A stretch of 64,000 nucleotides of DNA from Liolophura sinensis (GCF_032854445.1 NC_088295.1:6760501-6824500); one strand, 5' to 3'; shown: positions 1 to 12,402, counted from the stretch's first letter. Translations and numbers: made by a program. Notes: a model not told the origin generated them from the letters alone.

Positions 1-83
1 CAACGCCTCCAGCCTGTCCATGTTCTTACAGGTGCCCCAGTTTGCGCTAATCGGTGCCAGTGAGGTCTTCACCAGTATCACAG
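1..83 (+). CDS. SLC15A4: SLC15A4-like exon n-2 (partial)
   Basis: Open in frame from base 2. It encodes the transporter motif ending FTSIT plus one base and is followed by a GTAACC donor at 84. The preceding acceptor is outside the window. Confidence 0.85.
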
Positions 84-1006
84 GTAACCTCCCCACAGAA
101 TTTTCCGGTTCCTTGAACAGTTTTCACTTTGGTAAACCGTACAATTTTCTGGATGCTCTGAACAATAATGCCAACTCATCACACTCGGACATGTTTAAGT
201 TAGCCAGGATGCATGGGATGTTTGGTTTTTATTATTCAGTATGAGGTCAAAGATGATCTCTAAAACATAAAAGTACAAAAAATACCTTCTTAACTTTCTT
301 CTTCTCGTAAAAACTGGCCTTAAACTACAGTTTTCCCCCAAGGCCCCAGTGGTCAGTCCGGAAATTTGAATAGCCTCCAAGCATCCGTTTAAATGTTTTC
401 GCATGAATAGGGCTGATGTAGTTTTCCGTATCCGTTACATTCTAACATCTTCTAGATGTGCCATCATTGTTATAGTTTCCCTCTATTTCTATAGGTCTGG
501 AATTCGCGTACTCCGAAGCCCCAAGCTTTCTGAAGGGTTTGATCATGGGTCTGTTTCTCGTGACCTCTGGTATCGGCAGCTACGTGTCCGTCGCCATTCA
601 GAAAATCGTAGAGGCCGCCACAGTTTCTCGTAAGTCCGCTTATAATACGTTGTCTCCATTTAATGAAGGATGCATAAGTAAGTGTATATGTTTACGCTCT
701 CTCAATTTGTTCATATAACTCAACCGTAACCCGTGGAAGCAAAAGCTATGATTTAAATGCTGAATGAAAAGAACTCCCCAATTATTATCTCTTCCAGACC
801 CCTGGTTTCCAGATGAAATCAACACCGGAAACGTGGAATATTTTTTCTTCTTGTTGGGAGGTTTGATGTTTGTGGACTTCTTGATTTTTTTGGGAATAGC
901 AAAGTGCTACAAATATAAGAACAAGACTGCCAAAGATACGCCAGAGACAGAGGCCGAAATGGAGGCGTACGACAACCGGGCCTTCCCTGATTCCACCGAC
1001 TTGTGA
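1..1006 (+). CDS. SLC15A4: SLC15A4-like proton-coupled peptide/histidine transporter, 3' end (3 exons)
   Basis: C-terminal 141 residues of a POT-family (SLC15) transporter, which moves histidine and small peptides with protons across endolysosomal or plasma membranes. Exons are 1-83, 495-629 and 798-1006 and all joins keep phase. The motif QFALIGASEVFTSITG, followed by GLEFAYSEAP, GLIMGLFLVTSGIGSYVSVA and then a last hydrophobic helix (EYFFFLLGGLMFVDFLIFLG), is the typical end of the SLC15A3/SLC15A4 group. The cytosolic tail is short and acidic and ends at TGA 1004-1006. The 5' part lies outside the window. SLC15A3 versus SLC15A4 cannot be decided here; invertebrate members are usually called SLC15A4. 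It runs tail to tail into the ASB gene. Confidence 0.9.
495..629 (+). CDS. SLC15A4: SLC15A4-like exon n-1
   Basis: Acceptor ATAG at 491-494 and donor GTAAGT at 630. It completes Gly, then encodes LEFAYSEAPSFLKG and a transmembrane helix (GLFLVTSGIGSYVSVA). It ends with one base of a split His codon. Confidence 0.9.
798..1006 (+). CDS. SLC15A4: SLC15A4-like terminal exon
   Basis: Acceptor CCAG at 794-797. It encodes PWFPDEINTGNVEYFFF, the last helix, and a charged tail, with TGA at 1004-1006. Confidence 0.92.
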
Positions 1007-1453
1007 TGTGACTCGTCAGTGATGGGTGGCTATCCAATAGGCTGGGCAGGTGTTGGCCTTGTGGATTCATTAAATATCTGTATGTATATGTATATAGTGT
1101 ATATAGAAATGTAATGGAGTTGAAAGGCAATGTTCGGGGTGGACCGGATGTATAAATGGTACCACCCGTACTCCCCGACGATGTCCGACTGTATCACCTG
1201 AAAAAACTGATGATGACAGACCAGGCGATAATTGTATAGGGCATGTAAGGGGCAGCGTGATGCTCTGCATGTCCTAGCTTAACTTTCAGTGACTCACGGA
1301 TTTCAAACCTTATAGAAACGTCCCAACAGAATCCCTAATACGTGTGCTGATCTCAGGATCAGTGGAAATTCTTTGCCAGAACAAACTTTTTAGATCGTTC
1401 ATCTCGATTCCCTTACCTTACTTAGCCTGTTAGCGGAAGTGAACCGTCCGATG

Positions 1454-1459
1454 TTTATT
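1454..1459 (-). terminator. Candidate poly(A) signal of the ASB gene
   Basis: TTTATT on the plus strand (AATAAA on the minus) 240 bp below the ASB stop. It lies inside the 3' UTR of the transporter, so the two transcripts would overlap. Confidence 0.45.
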
Positions 1460-1580
1460 GCCAGTTTGTATTTGACCACTAATTTTCAAAATGGTCTTTG
1501 AATATTACAGCGCACGGGTGTCAAACGCAAACCTTTTTACCTATTTGTATACATATGAAAGAATGTACAATGTTGATCAC

Positions 1581-1586
1581 AATAAA
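1581..1586 (+). terminator. Poly(A) signal of the SLC15A4-like gene
   Basis: AATAAA 575 bp after the stop codon, the first consensus hexamer on this strand downstream. Cleavage is expected near 1600, giving a 3' UTR of about 0.6 kb (1007-1600). Confidence 0.65.
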
Positions 1587-1698
1587 GCTGTTTCATTCCT
1601 AGGATGAAATCGCGCAATGCGTGGCTATTGATTGGATAGTGCCTGTTATAACAAGTGTAAGGACGGCGCTAAATGGAAATGTTCCACAGAGATACAAA

Positions 1699-2905
1699 CT
1701 ATAGTTTTGGATTGTACACATCGTCGTACATGTTGATATAAGCTTTAAGAGTAGAGGGTATGGGAAGAGAATATGACACGTGCATCCTTCCGCGGAGGAG
1801 ATGCCGAATCTCTCGTCTACAAAGCTGAAACAGGCTCTCGGGGGTGTACGCATGAGCCCTCAACCAGGCCAACACCTCTATGCTGGAGAACATATCCTCA
1901 GTGTATCTGGGGTCAACGAGAAGATTATGAACCACGTTCTGCTCGCTGGATGCCCCCAGCAGTATTTTCGCCATCTCCAAATCGTCCGTCAAATAAGGCT
2001 CGTTGTAACAGCTAGATACTTCCTTACTGAAGATTGGGTCCACATCTGCTCCCGCCCTGACCAGCAGTCTGACGATGTGGGTATGGCCATGATAGGCCGC
2101 CTCCATTACGGGCGTGCGGCCCTCACAGTCCTTGGGGTCAGGTTGTGCGTCGTGTGAGATGAGAAGAGCGGCACAGGCGGGGTTCCCTCGACATGCTGCT
2201 AAGTGTAGGGCGGTTCTCCCAGCGGGGCCCTGGAGGTTCACCTTTACCCTGGCCATCAGCAGCCCCTGTATCGCTCCCACACAGTTCCTCTCGGCAGCCA
2301 GCATTAGGGGACTCATTCCCCAAGCGTTCTGATAGTCCTTCTCGGCCCCGGCCTGCACCAGCAGGCGCACAACGTCTCCGTAGTCCCTTTTGACAGCGTA
2401 GTGGATGGCGGTGTCCTTCTCGTGGTTCCTCACGTTAACATCACAGCCTGAGTCCAGCAAAATCCTGACAACCTCCACGTGACCGTTCAGGGCGGCCAGC
2501 ATAAGGGCCGAGTCTCCGTACCGATCAGCTATCCCAGCATCCACGGGCTCCCCTAGCAAGATCTTCACCAGGTGGGTGTGGCCGTTCCAGCTAGCCATAT
2601 GCAGAGCTGTGCGGCCCGTATCACTGACTAGGTTAACACTTGCCCCACCCTGAAGAAGCACCTTCACCACCTCAGTCTTGTTGTTACAGGCGGCTAACAT
2701 AAGCGGCGTGTCGTTGTCAATGTCGGTGACGTCCGGTGAAACCCCGTGGGCAAGCAGGGCGCTCACACATGCGGTGCTGCCGTTGTTGGCGGCACGGATT
2801 AGGGCCTCGTTCAGATCATCCTCGCTTACCTCCCCTAGCTTTATACCTCCCAGTGCTCTCCTCAACAGACATACGTCATTCTTGTTAGCCGCCTGGATTA
2901 TCACG
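1699..2905 (-). CDS. ASB gene, large terminal exon (ankyrin repeats + SOCS box)
   Basis: Acceptor TTTCAG directly above 2905, with a T-rich tract. It is open for 402 codons to the stop at 1699-1701. It begins VIIQAANKNDVC and carries all the ankyrin repeats and the SOCS box in one exon. Confidence 0.9.
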
Positions 2906-4927
2906 CTGAAATGTGAAAATATCAAACATCACATATGTAATAACTAAAATTTCCAATTTAACCAAAAATGTTAGATTTACTTCTCGCGAAAAAATCATAA
3001 TAAAGAGAAAATCTGGAAAAAAGAAAATGCTTTTACTTGTGTGTAACATCATTTTACAACACAAGAGTGTAACAATTATTAAATCTTGGCAAACATGACT
3101 GCGAGTGGCTGTTGTAATCTACTTTAATAAAGTGGATGGTGGCCAGAGTATATCGTAATAATTTCTATTATCTAGACTTACAACTCTCACTTCTAATATC
3201 ATTTATTTATTTATTATTATTATTACTTACTGCGGCATTGCTTAAGGAGAAGACGTGTCCTTTGGGATCATTCGTCAGATACCATGACATATGTCGTACA
3301 TCCAATTCTACTCATCTGCAATGAAAAACAACGTGCAATTACTGAACAGTCTGCCTAGAGTGACGAGTTCTGTTGTATGTTCACGACTCAAAATCAAGCT
3401 GATGATAATCGTCCTATCGGAGTAAATACGTGCAAGCGGAAGCAGTCATAAATGTATGAATTGAACTTCTTCTGTCCGACAAACCTACACTTAGCCTAGT
3501 GTAACCGTGGCGAGACGAACGGTGTACACTGACATACCATTTCTTCTGCAATACTGAAAATCTGTAGTGGCAGATCTGAAACTTTGAAAAGCAGTCGACA
3601 GTGTACATTTATCTATACAATTATAGACACGCGTAAACAATACAATGTCCATACTGTGAAAGATCTTAAATTTTATAAGAGTGGACAACGTGTCTATAGT
3701 GGCCGATCTTAAATATCATAACAGTGAGCAATGTATCAATAATAATAGACATGCAATCTTAGAACAGTGAACAATATAGCGTCAGATCTATAACTGTAGA
3801 CAATATTTCTGTGTGACGGAATCACTGGAAGTTTTGTAACAGTTCTGGACAATGTATATGAAGTGTACAATGTATATTTGAAGTAGTCAACAATGAATAT
3901 TCTATAGCTATATAGGTAAATTAGAACACTTTTTTAATTAATAGTGTTGAATGCATAAGCTCAGTTTCCACGCCAAGAACTCACTACCTCGGTGACGTCA
4001 TAATTATTTTTAAAAAAAAACAGTGGCATGCTGGGGAATGGGCGTGAAGAGTAATTTGTTTTACAATAGGTGCGCCAGCATGTGGTTAGAACAAACCCCA
4101 CGTAGTAACACAGCCTACACTACACTCTCAGCGATTAGACGACAGATGGTGTTTTCAGCCAATCACAGGCTTTAATTCCAAAGTACTTATTGATAAAGAA
4201 AACATCTTCATATGAAGACAGTAGGGGCGGAGCAAAAAAACCGTACGCCGAGTGAGCAGACATTGATTGACAGGTCACCGATTATGTGACATAACAACGG
4301 CTGTTGGGTTGACACACTGAGAGACCAGTGACAGGAAGAGAGGGCGTGGCATTGCATAAAATATCCAATCAGACGCCCCGTCATAATCGTGAAGATTTTT
4401 CATGATGACCTCTATCCTATACAAAGACCACATTCTTTCTTATAACAAAACTGCCTAATATCCAACTTTAAAACCATACTGCTGTGAGATCATATACTGC
4501 AAGAGATGAAATAAAATTCATTTATTAAGATTATATTATACTAAAACGTATAAACAATTTCAAATATGACAGTGTCAGAAACAGGGCTTACAGTAAAATC
4601 GATATAAGTTAAGGTGACTGGTATCGCCCTCCGTCAAAACATGTTGAACTCCGCCCAATATCCAGCATGCTAGTGGTTTTGGAATATTTCTGACGTCACC
4701 CAAGGCAATGGGTTCTTGCCTTCGAAACCAAGCTTACGGACTTAAACATTATGAATTAGAAAAAATGTTCTAACTTCATATTCCTTGCAATAATGTGAAC
4801 TTCAAACATATCAGTGGTAGAGCTAGTGTTGTTTGGTTTATGGTTTATTAATATTCAGAGCCAACAGGCCTGGAGCCCACTTACAGGTCTAATAACAGGG
4901 ATAAATACTGGGTAACAGAAGCGTATA

Positions 4928-5007
<80 letters not shown>

Positions 5008-5387
5008 AGGTAAATATCAAATACATTTTTTGTACAAAGATAGTGTAAACGCAACGTGCCATTGACTAAAGGCAATATTGGTGGAGAGTATGTATGTATG
5101 TTCAGCTGTTTACAGACAGCTGAATATAGGCGACTCTCTAAAAGAAATAGACTACAACAATTTTTCAGCCATGTGACCGAGTCCTTAGAGTGCATTTACG
5201 TGTAATGTGCCTCCTTGCTGCTGACATCGCTAGAGAAGGCTTGTATATATCTTCTGTACTGAGTAATAGTTTCTGTTAGGAGATCCAAGCCGATGTGTGT
5301 ATTTGGGTAAACAACAAGTCCAGTTCAGATGACTTACGCTTCGCTTGCTTTAGAAGAAACTACGGGGTTCACGGGGGTAGGTTTCAT
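1699..5387 (-). CDS. Ankyrin-repeat and SOCS-box (ASB) protein, complete two-exon gene
   Basis: Predicted 418-aa substrate receptor for a Cullin-5/Elongin-BC ubiquitin ligase. The coding exons (5338-5387 and 1699-2905) join in phase: 16 codons plus GC, completed by C to Ala. About eight ankyrin repeats span residues 45-305, each with the (D/R)TALHxAAxxGH / VVxxLL pattern. A C-terminal SOCS box starts near residue 371 (SLFQLCRREIRHLLRG, then LPIPSTLKAYI), the BC-box/Cul-box arrangement. ATG 5385-5387 is chosen because the large exon has no ATG at its 5' end, only TTG next to an acceptor, and because an in-frame TAG lies upstream of this ATG. The family (ASB) is clear, but the numbered vertebrate orthologue is not. 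The intron is 2.4 kb. Confidence 0.85.
3993..4698. promoter_or_regulatory. Cluster of CRE, CCAAT and GC-box motifs
   Basis: Two perfect palindromic CREs, TGACGTCA, at 3993-4000 and 4691-4698. Between them are CCAAT at 4159-4163 and 4365-4369, GGGGCGG at 4224-4230 and GGGCGTGG near 4342. This density is unusual against the AT-rich surroundings. It could be an internal ASB promoter or an enhancer; this is inference from motifs only. Confidence 0.4.
4927..5005. repeat. Compound (TA)n-(GA)n microsatellite
   Basis: About 25 bp of TA dinucleotides running directly into about 54 bp of GA dinucleotides, inside the ASB intron. Confidence 0.97.
5166..5235 (-). mobile_element. Degraded SINE fragment (family 1)
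   Basis: Resembles the segment of the 8641-8995 SINE that follows the CAGTCRTATGACGACG motif (the GTAATGTGCCTCCTTG stretch). It is diverged and incomplete. Confidence 0.5.
5338..5387 (-). CDS. ASB gene, first coding exon
   Basis: Encodes MKPTPVNPVVSSKASE plus two bases, with donor GTAAGT just below 5338. The phase (2 bases) fits exactly the single base that opens the next exon. Upstream in the same frame a TAG stop precedes this ATG, so it is the first start. Homology of these 16 residues cannot be judged; the support is splice phase and position. Confidence 0.7.
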
Positions 5388-6596
5388 CAAGAGATGCTTC
5401 ACGTAGTAAGGCACAATATTACCCGTGGTGAGTAGAGTTACAACAGATTTGTGCAGGTACAACAGGTAGCAACAACACCGGAACTAGTTGGCAACTTCGG
5501 TGGAATGTTCGGTGAAAAACAAAATGCTAAAAGGGATAGTGCATGAGGTTTGTTTACCAGTACTGAGCCGCCAGTAGCGGGACGGTATGCAGCGCACGGA
5601 GAAGGGAAGTAACTCTGTACATGTATACAATGTTTTACGGACGTGTATGGTAGTGTGAAATAAACGGTTACAGTTTAAAAGGGAATGTCACGATACCCTG
5701 AATTTAAATATAAATATCATTTTTTCTCTTACTTTGAGTTTTTTTTACTTTCTGATAAAATGAATCAATGAGGTGATTTTTTCTTTGTTATAGGCCTAAC
5801 AACGACACGATATAAGGCAGACAGAATATGATGTAATGTGTCAAACATAACAGGTATGTTATCCGACACTGAACTAGAAGACCAAGATCTCCATTCCTGT
5901 TTATTTCTGGCATAGCATTACTACTAAAAGAACCTAGGTCTACAAACATCTGCCGCCGTCGTATAAGTGAAATATACAGGCATGAGTACGGTGTATAATT
6001 TAAATCAATAAATAAATACAGAATTCTCCAACAGACCTTCCGTTGGTATATATACTTAAAGTATACCCATTAAAAATTCTAGAAATACAAGAAGAAATAC
6101 CAGCTCACCATTCTGATTATTGTAGCGTAGGCTACACTTTGCATACTATGCAGTATCTCTTGCGTCGGCAAGAAGACGCGCGGTTCTCTGGCGAATAATC
6201 TTCGTTGACAGCGCTAGATTGATGGACTCGATACATATGAATAACATTTGCTATATGGCGTTTGACAGACCGGCTGGATACACCACGTTTACGCGATGAA
6301 ATCAACAAACATGACTATAACCGCACATTGAAATTTACGAGAAGGTTAAATAAATGTACAGATACATGGCAGAAACTTTAATGAAGTACGACATTCATGT
6401 TCAACCGCTTTACCTTCACAAGACTTTACAAAATTTGTGCTTCAAAGCAGACATTCAGCCGAAATGGACGTTCCTGGTCAATAATCGCAAGACAAACTCC
6501 CCAAGACAATGTTCAACACAAAGCACCAAACAACTAATAAAGTACAACTAATAAAGTATAAAAGTGTGAAATTAGAACAGATTAATGCGACGAGAA
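5388..6596. other. ASB 5' UTR and upstream flank
   Basis: Transcription of ASB probably starts in the first few hundred bases. No TATA box was identified and no further coding exon is seen. Confidence 0.4.
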
Positions 6597-7433
6597 GCAA
6601 TATACCAGGAGTGCTGTTAAATGTCATACTCAAGATTCGTGGAATCAGATAGATATTTAAACCAGACGTTTTCCCAGTGTTCCCAAAGTCTGTATACCAG
6701 GAGGCTTGTTAACTGTCATACTCAAGATTCGTGGAATCAGATAGATATTTAAGCCAGACGTTTTCCCAGTGTTCCCAAAGTCTGTATACCAGGAGTGCTG
6801 TTAAATGTCATACTCAAGATTCGTGGAATCAGATAGATATTTAAGCCAGACGTTTTCCCAGAGTTCCCAAAGTCTACATACCAGGAGTGCTGTTAAATGT
6901 CATACTCAAGATTAGTGGAATCAGATAGATATTTAAGCCAGACGTTTTTCAGAGTCTGTATGCCAGGAGTGCTGTTAAATGTCATACTCAAGATTCGTGG
7001 ACTCAGATAGATATTTAAGCCAGACGTTTTCCCAGAGTTCCCATAGTCTATATACCAGGAGTGCTGTTAAATGTCATACTCAAGATTCGTGGAATCAGAT
7101 AGATATTTAAGCCAGGCTTTTTCCCAGTGTTCCCAAAGTCTGTATACCAGGAGGCTTGTTAAAAGTCATACTCAAGATTCGCGGAATCAGATAGACATTT
7201 AAGCCAGACTTTTTCCCAGAATTCCCAAAGTCTGTATACCAGGAGGCTTGTTAAATGTCATACTCAAGATTCGCGGAAACAGATAGATATTAAAGTCAGA
7301 CTTTTTCCCAGAGTCTGTATACCAGGAGGCTTGTTAAATGTCATCCTCAAGATTCGCGGAATCAGATAGATATTTAAGCCAGACTTTTTCCCAGAGTTCC
7401 CAAAGTCTGTATACCAGGAGTGTTGTTAAATGT
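6597..7433. repeat. 92-bp tandem repeat, about 10 copies
   Basis: Units start with TATACCAGGAG at 6601, 6693, 6785 and 6877. After an 8-bp deletion they continue near 6959, 7051, 7143, 7235, 7317 and 7409. Each contains CATACTCAAGATTCG and CAGATAGATATTTAAG. It lies between genes, with no recognisable gene-derived part. A 103-codon ORF that begins in the last copy is not supported as a gene. Confidence 0.95.
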
Positions 7434-8640
7434 CATATCAAGATTTTTACACTTACACAATGTCGTGGAGGAATACGGAGTATGTCGCACTGGACGTAAT
7501 AATGGAGGACAACACAAGGGAACACCGTCCATCACATATTATTATCACACCTTGCAAAGGCTATAGTAACCATATAAGCAGTGTAATATTAAATTTCGTG
7601 TCGGAGAATCGATCAGAAGGCAGACACGTACTGTGCCTTGATGCTAAGATCTATATACACCCAAAATTCGAATGTCACACTCGACCTTCATACCGAAAAG
7701 GACGTCAGGAATCATTGACAAGAAGATTCCTTGCACAGTAAAGCATGCAGTCATTATCATATTTACACGAAACGACAAATTAACATACTCATAAAACATA
7801 ACTTGCAGCATGAGGATATCATCGTCGTGTCCCCATAAAGGGACTTGTGTCCATTTCAACCAATCACGCCAATCCCCAAAGGAATGTTTTGCCTCCAATT
7901 AGTAACATGTTATACGAGAAGCTGTTGTCAGTTTTCGATCATTTAGAAAGATGGTCGATACGCCATGTTCATGCAGTGGTTCCTTTGCAATGACCCAGTA
8001 AAATATGGCATCACATGTGACTTGATAGTTACATATGGATTCACCCGAGCCGAGCTTCGGGTGTGGAAATTTTGAAGGGGAAATTCTGCTGCAATTCATT
8101 TGTGAAACATGAAATAAATAGTATCTTTTATACACAGCAAGGCTGCAGTAATTACATATACATCTATGTATTTACTTATATGACAATAGTGTAATGGCGA
8201 CACTAGGAATGATTCATCGAGGCAGAGTATATAGAATGGCAGTAAATTCATCTTATTCCCAGGCGATCGTATGTCGTAACGCTAGAAATTGTATTGAGTT
8301 GACCCAGAACAGAGTTGTTGAACAATGAAACCTCTTAGAGAGTACAGCACTGATACTGAGGAAGTTAGTGAGGAAATCCTGTGTGGTTCAGAGATAAATA
8401 TACCATGATGAAAAAAAAAAACAGGATTGCTATTTTTTATTACCTAACTGTTGGTTACATAAATAAATAAATAAACAAATAAATAAATAAATACAAGTCT
8501 GGCAGGCATGCAAGAAATAACCTCTTGTTTTGCCGCATGTAATTACTCAAAACAAAACATTAAAAGTAAAGGAGAACAGCATTTTCTTGTTGAACATTTA
8601 TTTATTCTTCTTTGATTGGTGTATTTACGCTATAGTTAAG
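7434..8640. other. Intergenic, no gene seen
   Basis: Only short ORFs without recognisable motifs. An (AAAT)n tract lies at 8459-8493. Confidence 0.5.
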
Positions 8641-8995
8641 AGTGAGTGAGTGAGTGCTTGGGGTTTAACGTCGTGCTCAACAATTTTCAGTCGTATGACG
8701 ACGAAGGAGTTCGTAGGGTGTATGTAATGTACCTCCTTGTTACAGGACGGATTTCACCGCTCTTTTATCTAGTGCTGCTTCACTGAGAAGACTTACCATG
8801 TAAGCCGCCCCGCCCGAGCCATTATATTGATACGGGTCAACTAGTCGATGCACTATCCCCTTCATGCTGAACGCCAAGCCAGGAAGTTACAACTTCCTCT
8901 TTTAAGGTATTAGGTGTGACACGACCCAGGATTGATCTTGGATCTACCGTTCCTGAAGCGGACGCTCTACCAACTGTGCTATCCAGTCTGTAGTT
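8641..8995 (-). mobile_element. tRNA-derived SINE, family 1 (near full length)
   Basis: Minus orientation. The tRNA-like head near 8925-8990 has an A box (TAGCACAGTTGG) and a weak B box (GATCAATCC). The body contains the CTGAACGCCAAG segment, and the 3' end carries CGTCGTCATACGACTG and TTAAACCCCAAGCACTCACT with a short (TCAC)n tail. Related pieces lie at 5166, 11457, 43600, 57510 and 58106. This core is common in mollusc genomes; the formal family name is not known to me. Confidence 0.8.
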
Positions 8996-11456
8996 AAGAA
9001 TCTTCCTGATTAAGTTTCGCATCTGAGACACACCCATCACAACGACACACCCATTACGATAATCAGCGCTAAAGCGGATCTCTGTCATCATCATTCTCAT
9101 GTGTATGTTCTTATAATCCAACAGAATCGTGAACATCATGAACCATTGTAATATCCCGGAGTAATGCAGAAAACAAAGGTGTCTCAATCTAAGTTTACTC
9201 TCCACAAGACCTTTCCAGTAGTAATGCATGTAAAAGCAAATTTATTGGCAGCATTGCTCATTGGAAGGTAGCAATTTTCTCTGGTGGAAATCAAATTCAA
9301 AGGCTTTTTGCAAATGCGATCATATCCGTCGGAGCTTAGCAAGCCTTATAAGAAGGTATAGACGTAACTGTGTTAGATGGATCAGCACACGCGCCTGATA
9401 AACAATAAGGTGGGCAAGTAAATCAAATACAAACAAATGGATGTGGACACGGCCCTGTCAAGCCTTAATGGCAGCGAAGTGGCCATATGATCTACCGGAT
9501 GATGTATTTCCGTATACGTTGTATGCCGACACATGGCATGAATGAGTTAGCTATACAACTACGCCGAAAAATACCGTGGACCGTGAACATTTTAACTTTA
9601 TTTGCCATTTAAAAGATTGTCGCCACACCTATCACGCATCTGAGAAAACAACCACTAAGCCAGATGCGTAAGAAAAAAAATCATTCGCTCTATTTCCACG
9701 CATCAAAGACTAACTCGCGATAGATGAATATTGAAATCTCTTTTAAGGTACAGACTATAGGTAAAAGGATCTGCACTATTGTGTTAAGTATACAACGCTT
9801 TAAACAAAGCTATGTGCATATGTAACGAGTCATCTGAATGGATTGTCAGTATCTCAGTGCCTTTTCTATACAACATGATTTTCCCACCGCCTCCTGAACG
9901 AGATACAGCATATGAACAACATGCTATATTGAATTGTATTAGCATATTGAAGAGTCATGCCAGCATTGGAAGTGAAACACTTAAGAATTTCCTAAATACC
10001 TATTCATAGTATGAATGAAAACAATTACACTGAAAAACGGGGAATCAGGGAAAAACTATACCCATTGAAATAACAATGCATTAGCGATACGTTAACTGTC
10101 TTGTCATACAGTTCCAGAGGAATAATAAAGAAACGTGAAATCCCCACATTCAAAGCAATCAACTTTACCAAATCCTATAATTGCAACGCACATTTGGTGG
10201 AAAGGCATGATGGACCTGATAGTGTGTTCCTTGAAATAAATGTAACTTCAGTTTGTTCCAGTAAACACGGAAGCAATTATTAAGGAAATTTGATCACTAA
10301 ATTCCGGCTCTGAACATTTGCCCGGAGTGTTAAGTGGGTACGCCCAGATATTGTGATGTTACCTACGGCTCCAAGTTCCTCACAGATACATGTAGAGTTG
10401 TTAGGAACCCGCGTGCAGTTATCACCTGAGGTCCTCGTAGTGGCTTAGCGGTGTTTACTCTAAAAGGGCTGAACCTCGAACACTTTTCTGAGACAACATC
10501 GTGATAATGCAGATGGTACACTTATGCTTCGGAGCCAGGAAGCTTTAGATGTCGTGGAGAGTTTGGCGCAGCAGGAATATACCAAAGTTGTAGTGCAGAG
10601 CACTAGTAGTGTAACAGAATGGATTTCTGAAGTCCCTCAGACTGAGAAAAACATGTTTATCACATGATTCATATATTTTGTGGTGAAGTGGGTCCTTTAC
10701 GGTGTCCCCAGAAGGCCTACGTGTTTTGTTTCTGCTTCACACCAATCTGGACATAATACAAATGTACTTGGAAATATTGTCCATTTGTGCAGTGACAATT
10801 TTCTTCTCTCGCACCCTCCTTAAGAGATTTGCCTTGTGGAATCTACATAGAACTCTACCTGATCGTGTTTATATGCACATGTGTTTGTGCTTACAACTTT
10901 CTTCCAACACGTTTAAACCGTTTTCAATTACATACATTTTCTATTTTTGATCTGGTTCACATGATCTACAGTTTTTCCAGGGTTTAGCTTTCTAGTTGGT
11001 TCACAAGAATCAACTTTTCGTCGTGATAGCATACAAGAGCATAGGTGTCTTCTCTGGGAGAAGAAATAGGTTGGATCCAGGCCTACAGCATATATGTCCT
11101 TTGGGAGTCGCATAAGATATGGTATCAGGCCTACTTATATACCCTGGGAGAAGCATAGAGGTGGATTTCAGACCTACCTGTACTCTACGAGAAGCATATA
11201 ATGAGTTCGACATGTTCGAATGCAGCCCATTGTTTTAACTGTTATCTATTATCTATCTATGATATCATTCCCAATAGCAACACACTACATCATAAAGACC
11301 CCAAATAAGACGTCATTCCCAACAGCAACACACACGTTTATAGACAACTACCATGACGTCATTCCTAACCACAGCACACTGCTGTAGAAGACATCAGATA
11401 TGATGCATTGATGCCATACTCAAGCAGTCAGTGACCTATTATGGATGGAGAAAACT
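8996..11456. other. Intergenic, no gene seen
   Basis: AT-rich with short ORFs only. Weakly repeated segments occur at 11040-11215 and around 11260-11410. A TGACGTCA motif lies at 11354-11361. Confidence 0.5.
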
Positions 11457-11525
11457 GGAGTGAGTGAGTGAGCTTGGGGTTTAACCTCGTACTCAACAAT
11501 TTTTCAGTCATATGACGACGAGAGA
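11457..11525 (-). mobile_element. SINE family 1, 3'-end fragment
   Basis: GAGTGAGTGAGTGAGCTTGG followed by GTTTAACCTCGTACTCAAC and CAGTCATATGACGACG, the tail of the 8641 SINE. The rest is missing. Confidence 0.8.
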
Positions 11526-12156
11526 AAACTGGAGTGCACACGGAAAACCACCCACGCTTTGGCAAGTTACTGAAGACTTTTCCCCATACACACGTGCACA
11601 CCATACTGCTAGAAGGCGAGAGCAACTGGAAGTTACCACCAGATTTGTTTTTCGTTATTTGAATAACGAAAAAGGAAAAGGAAAATCGAATCTGACGCTA
11701 CAAGACAAGTGGTCTTCAACGAACTTTAGACTAAACAACCGCCACGAGTGTCATGAATCGTTTATTGTCACCAACGCCTTACAAGCAGTGAGAGCGATTT
11801 AAACTACAAATTCTCTGTCCAAGGTCGTTTATGAAACCTCATCTCATTGCAACTGAAACGCTTGTGACTCACTAAACCACAGCACGCTCCCATACCAGAT
11901 GACGTCATGCACAGTCACAGAACACTACTGTGTAAGCTGTGACATACTGTGTCTGTACTTGGTTGTCACAGACTAAAGCTGTAGGTTGGTTGTAACTATA
12001 TGTACATTAGTGACACAGTAAAGACATACAATAGCTTGGTGGAACTGGAACCTTCTTCACAGTAATTTAGTACAAAATCAGATAAAAGTGTGCTGGTTTA
12101 TTCAAAACCCTGCTTCTTCCAACAATTCAACAAACCGCTTCTTCATATACAAAATA

Positions 12157-12402
12157 AGGGCCTCCGTGGCTCAGTTGGTTAACACAGTAGTGCAGCGTAA
12201 TGATCCATGAGCCTCTCACCCATGCAGTCGCTGTGAGTTCAAGTCCAGCTCATGCTGGGTTCCTCTGCGGCCATACGTGGGAAGGTGTCAGCAGCCTGAT
12301 GATCGTGGGTTTCCACCCAACATAATGCTGGCCACCATTGTCTAAGTGAAATATTCTTGAGAACGAAGTAAAACACCAATCAAGTAAATAAATAAACACA
12401 TG
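12157..12402 (+). mobile_element. tRNA-derived SINE, family 2 (full length)
   Basis: The head starts GGGCCTCCGTGGCTCAGTTGG, with a perfect A box (TGGCTCAGTTGG), then a B box (TGAGTTCAAGTCC). The body has CATAATGCTGGCC, and the tail GTGAAATATTCTTGAGAACG, AAAACACCAATCAA and (AAAT)n. This is the best preserved of seven family-2 pieces in the window. Confidence 0.88.

Larger units (their letters stand above)
2906..5337 (-). other. ASB intron 1 with promoter-like and microsatellite sequence
   Basis: GT-AG intron. It holds a cluster of promoter-type motifs (3993-4698) and a TA/GA microsatellite (4927-5005). No coding segment was recognised. Confidence 0.7.

Noticed and set aside
1699-2925. Single-exon reading of the ASB gene from 2925
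   Set aside because: The first codon there is TTG and a good acceptor lies at 2906-2911. A first exon with matching phase exists at 5338-5387.
7430-7741. 103-codon ORF starting in the 92-bp array
   Set aside because: It has a real ATG but no recognisable motif, and the start lies in repeat sequence.
8925-8995. Functional tRNA gene
   Set aside because: A tRNA-like A and B box, but no proper acceptor or anticodon stems; it is a SINE head. The same holds for 12157-12250.
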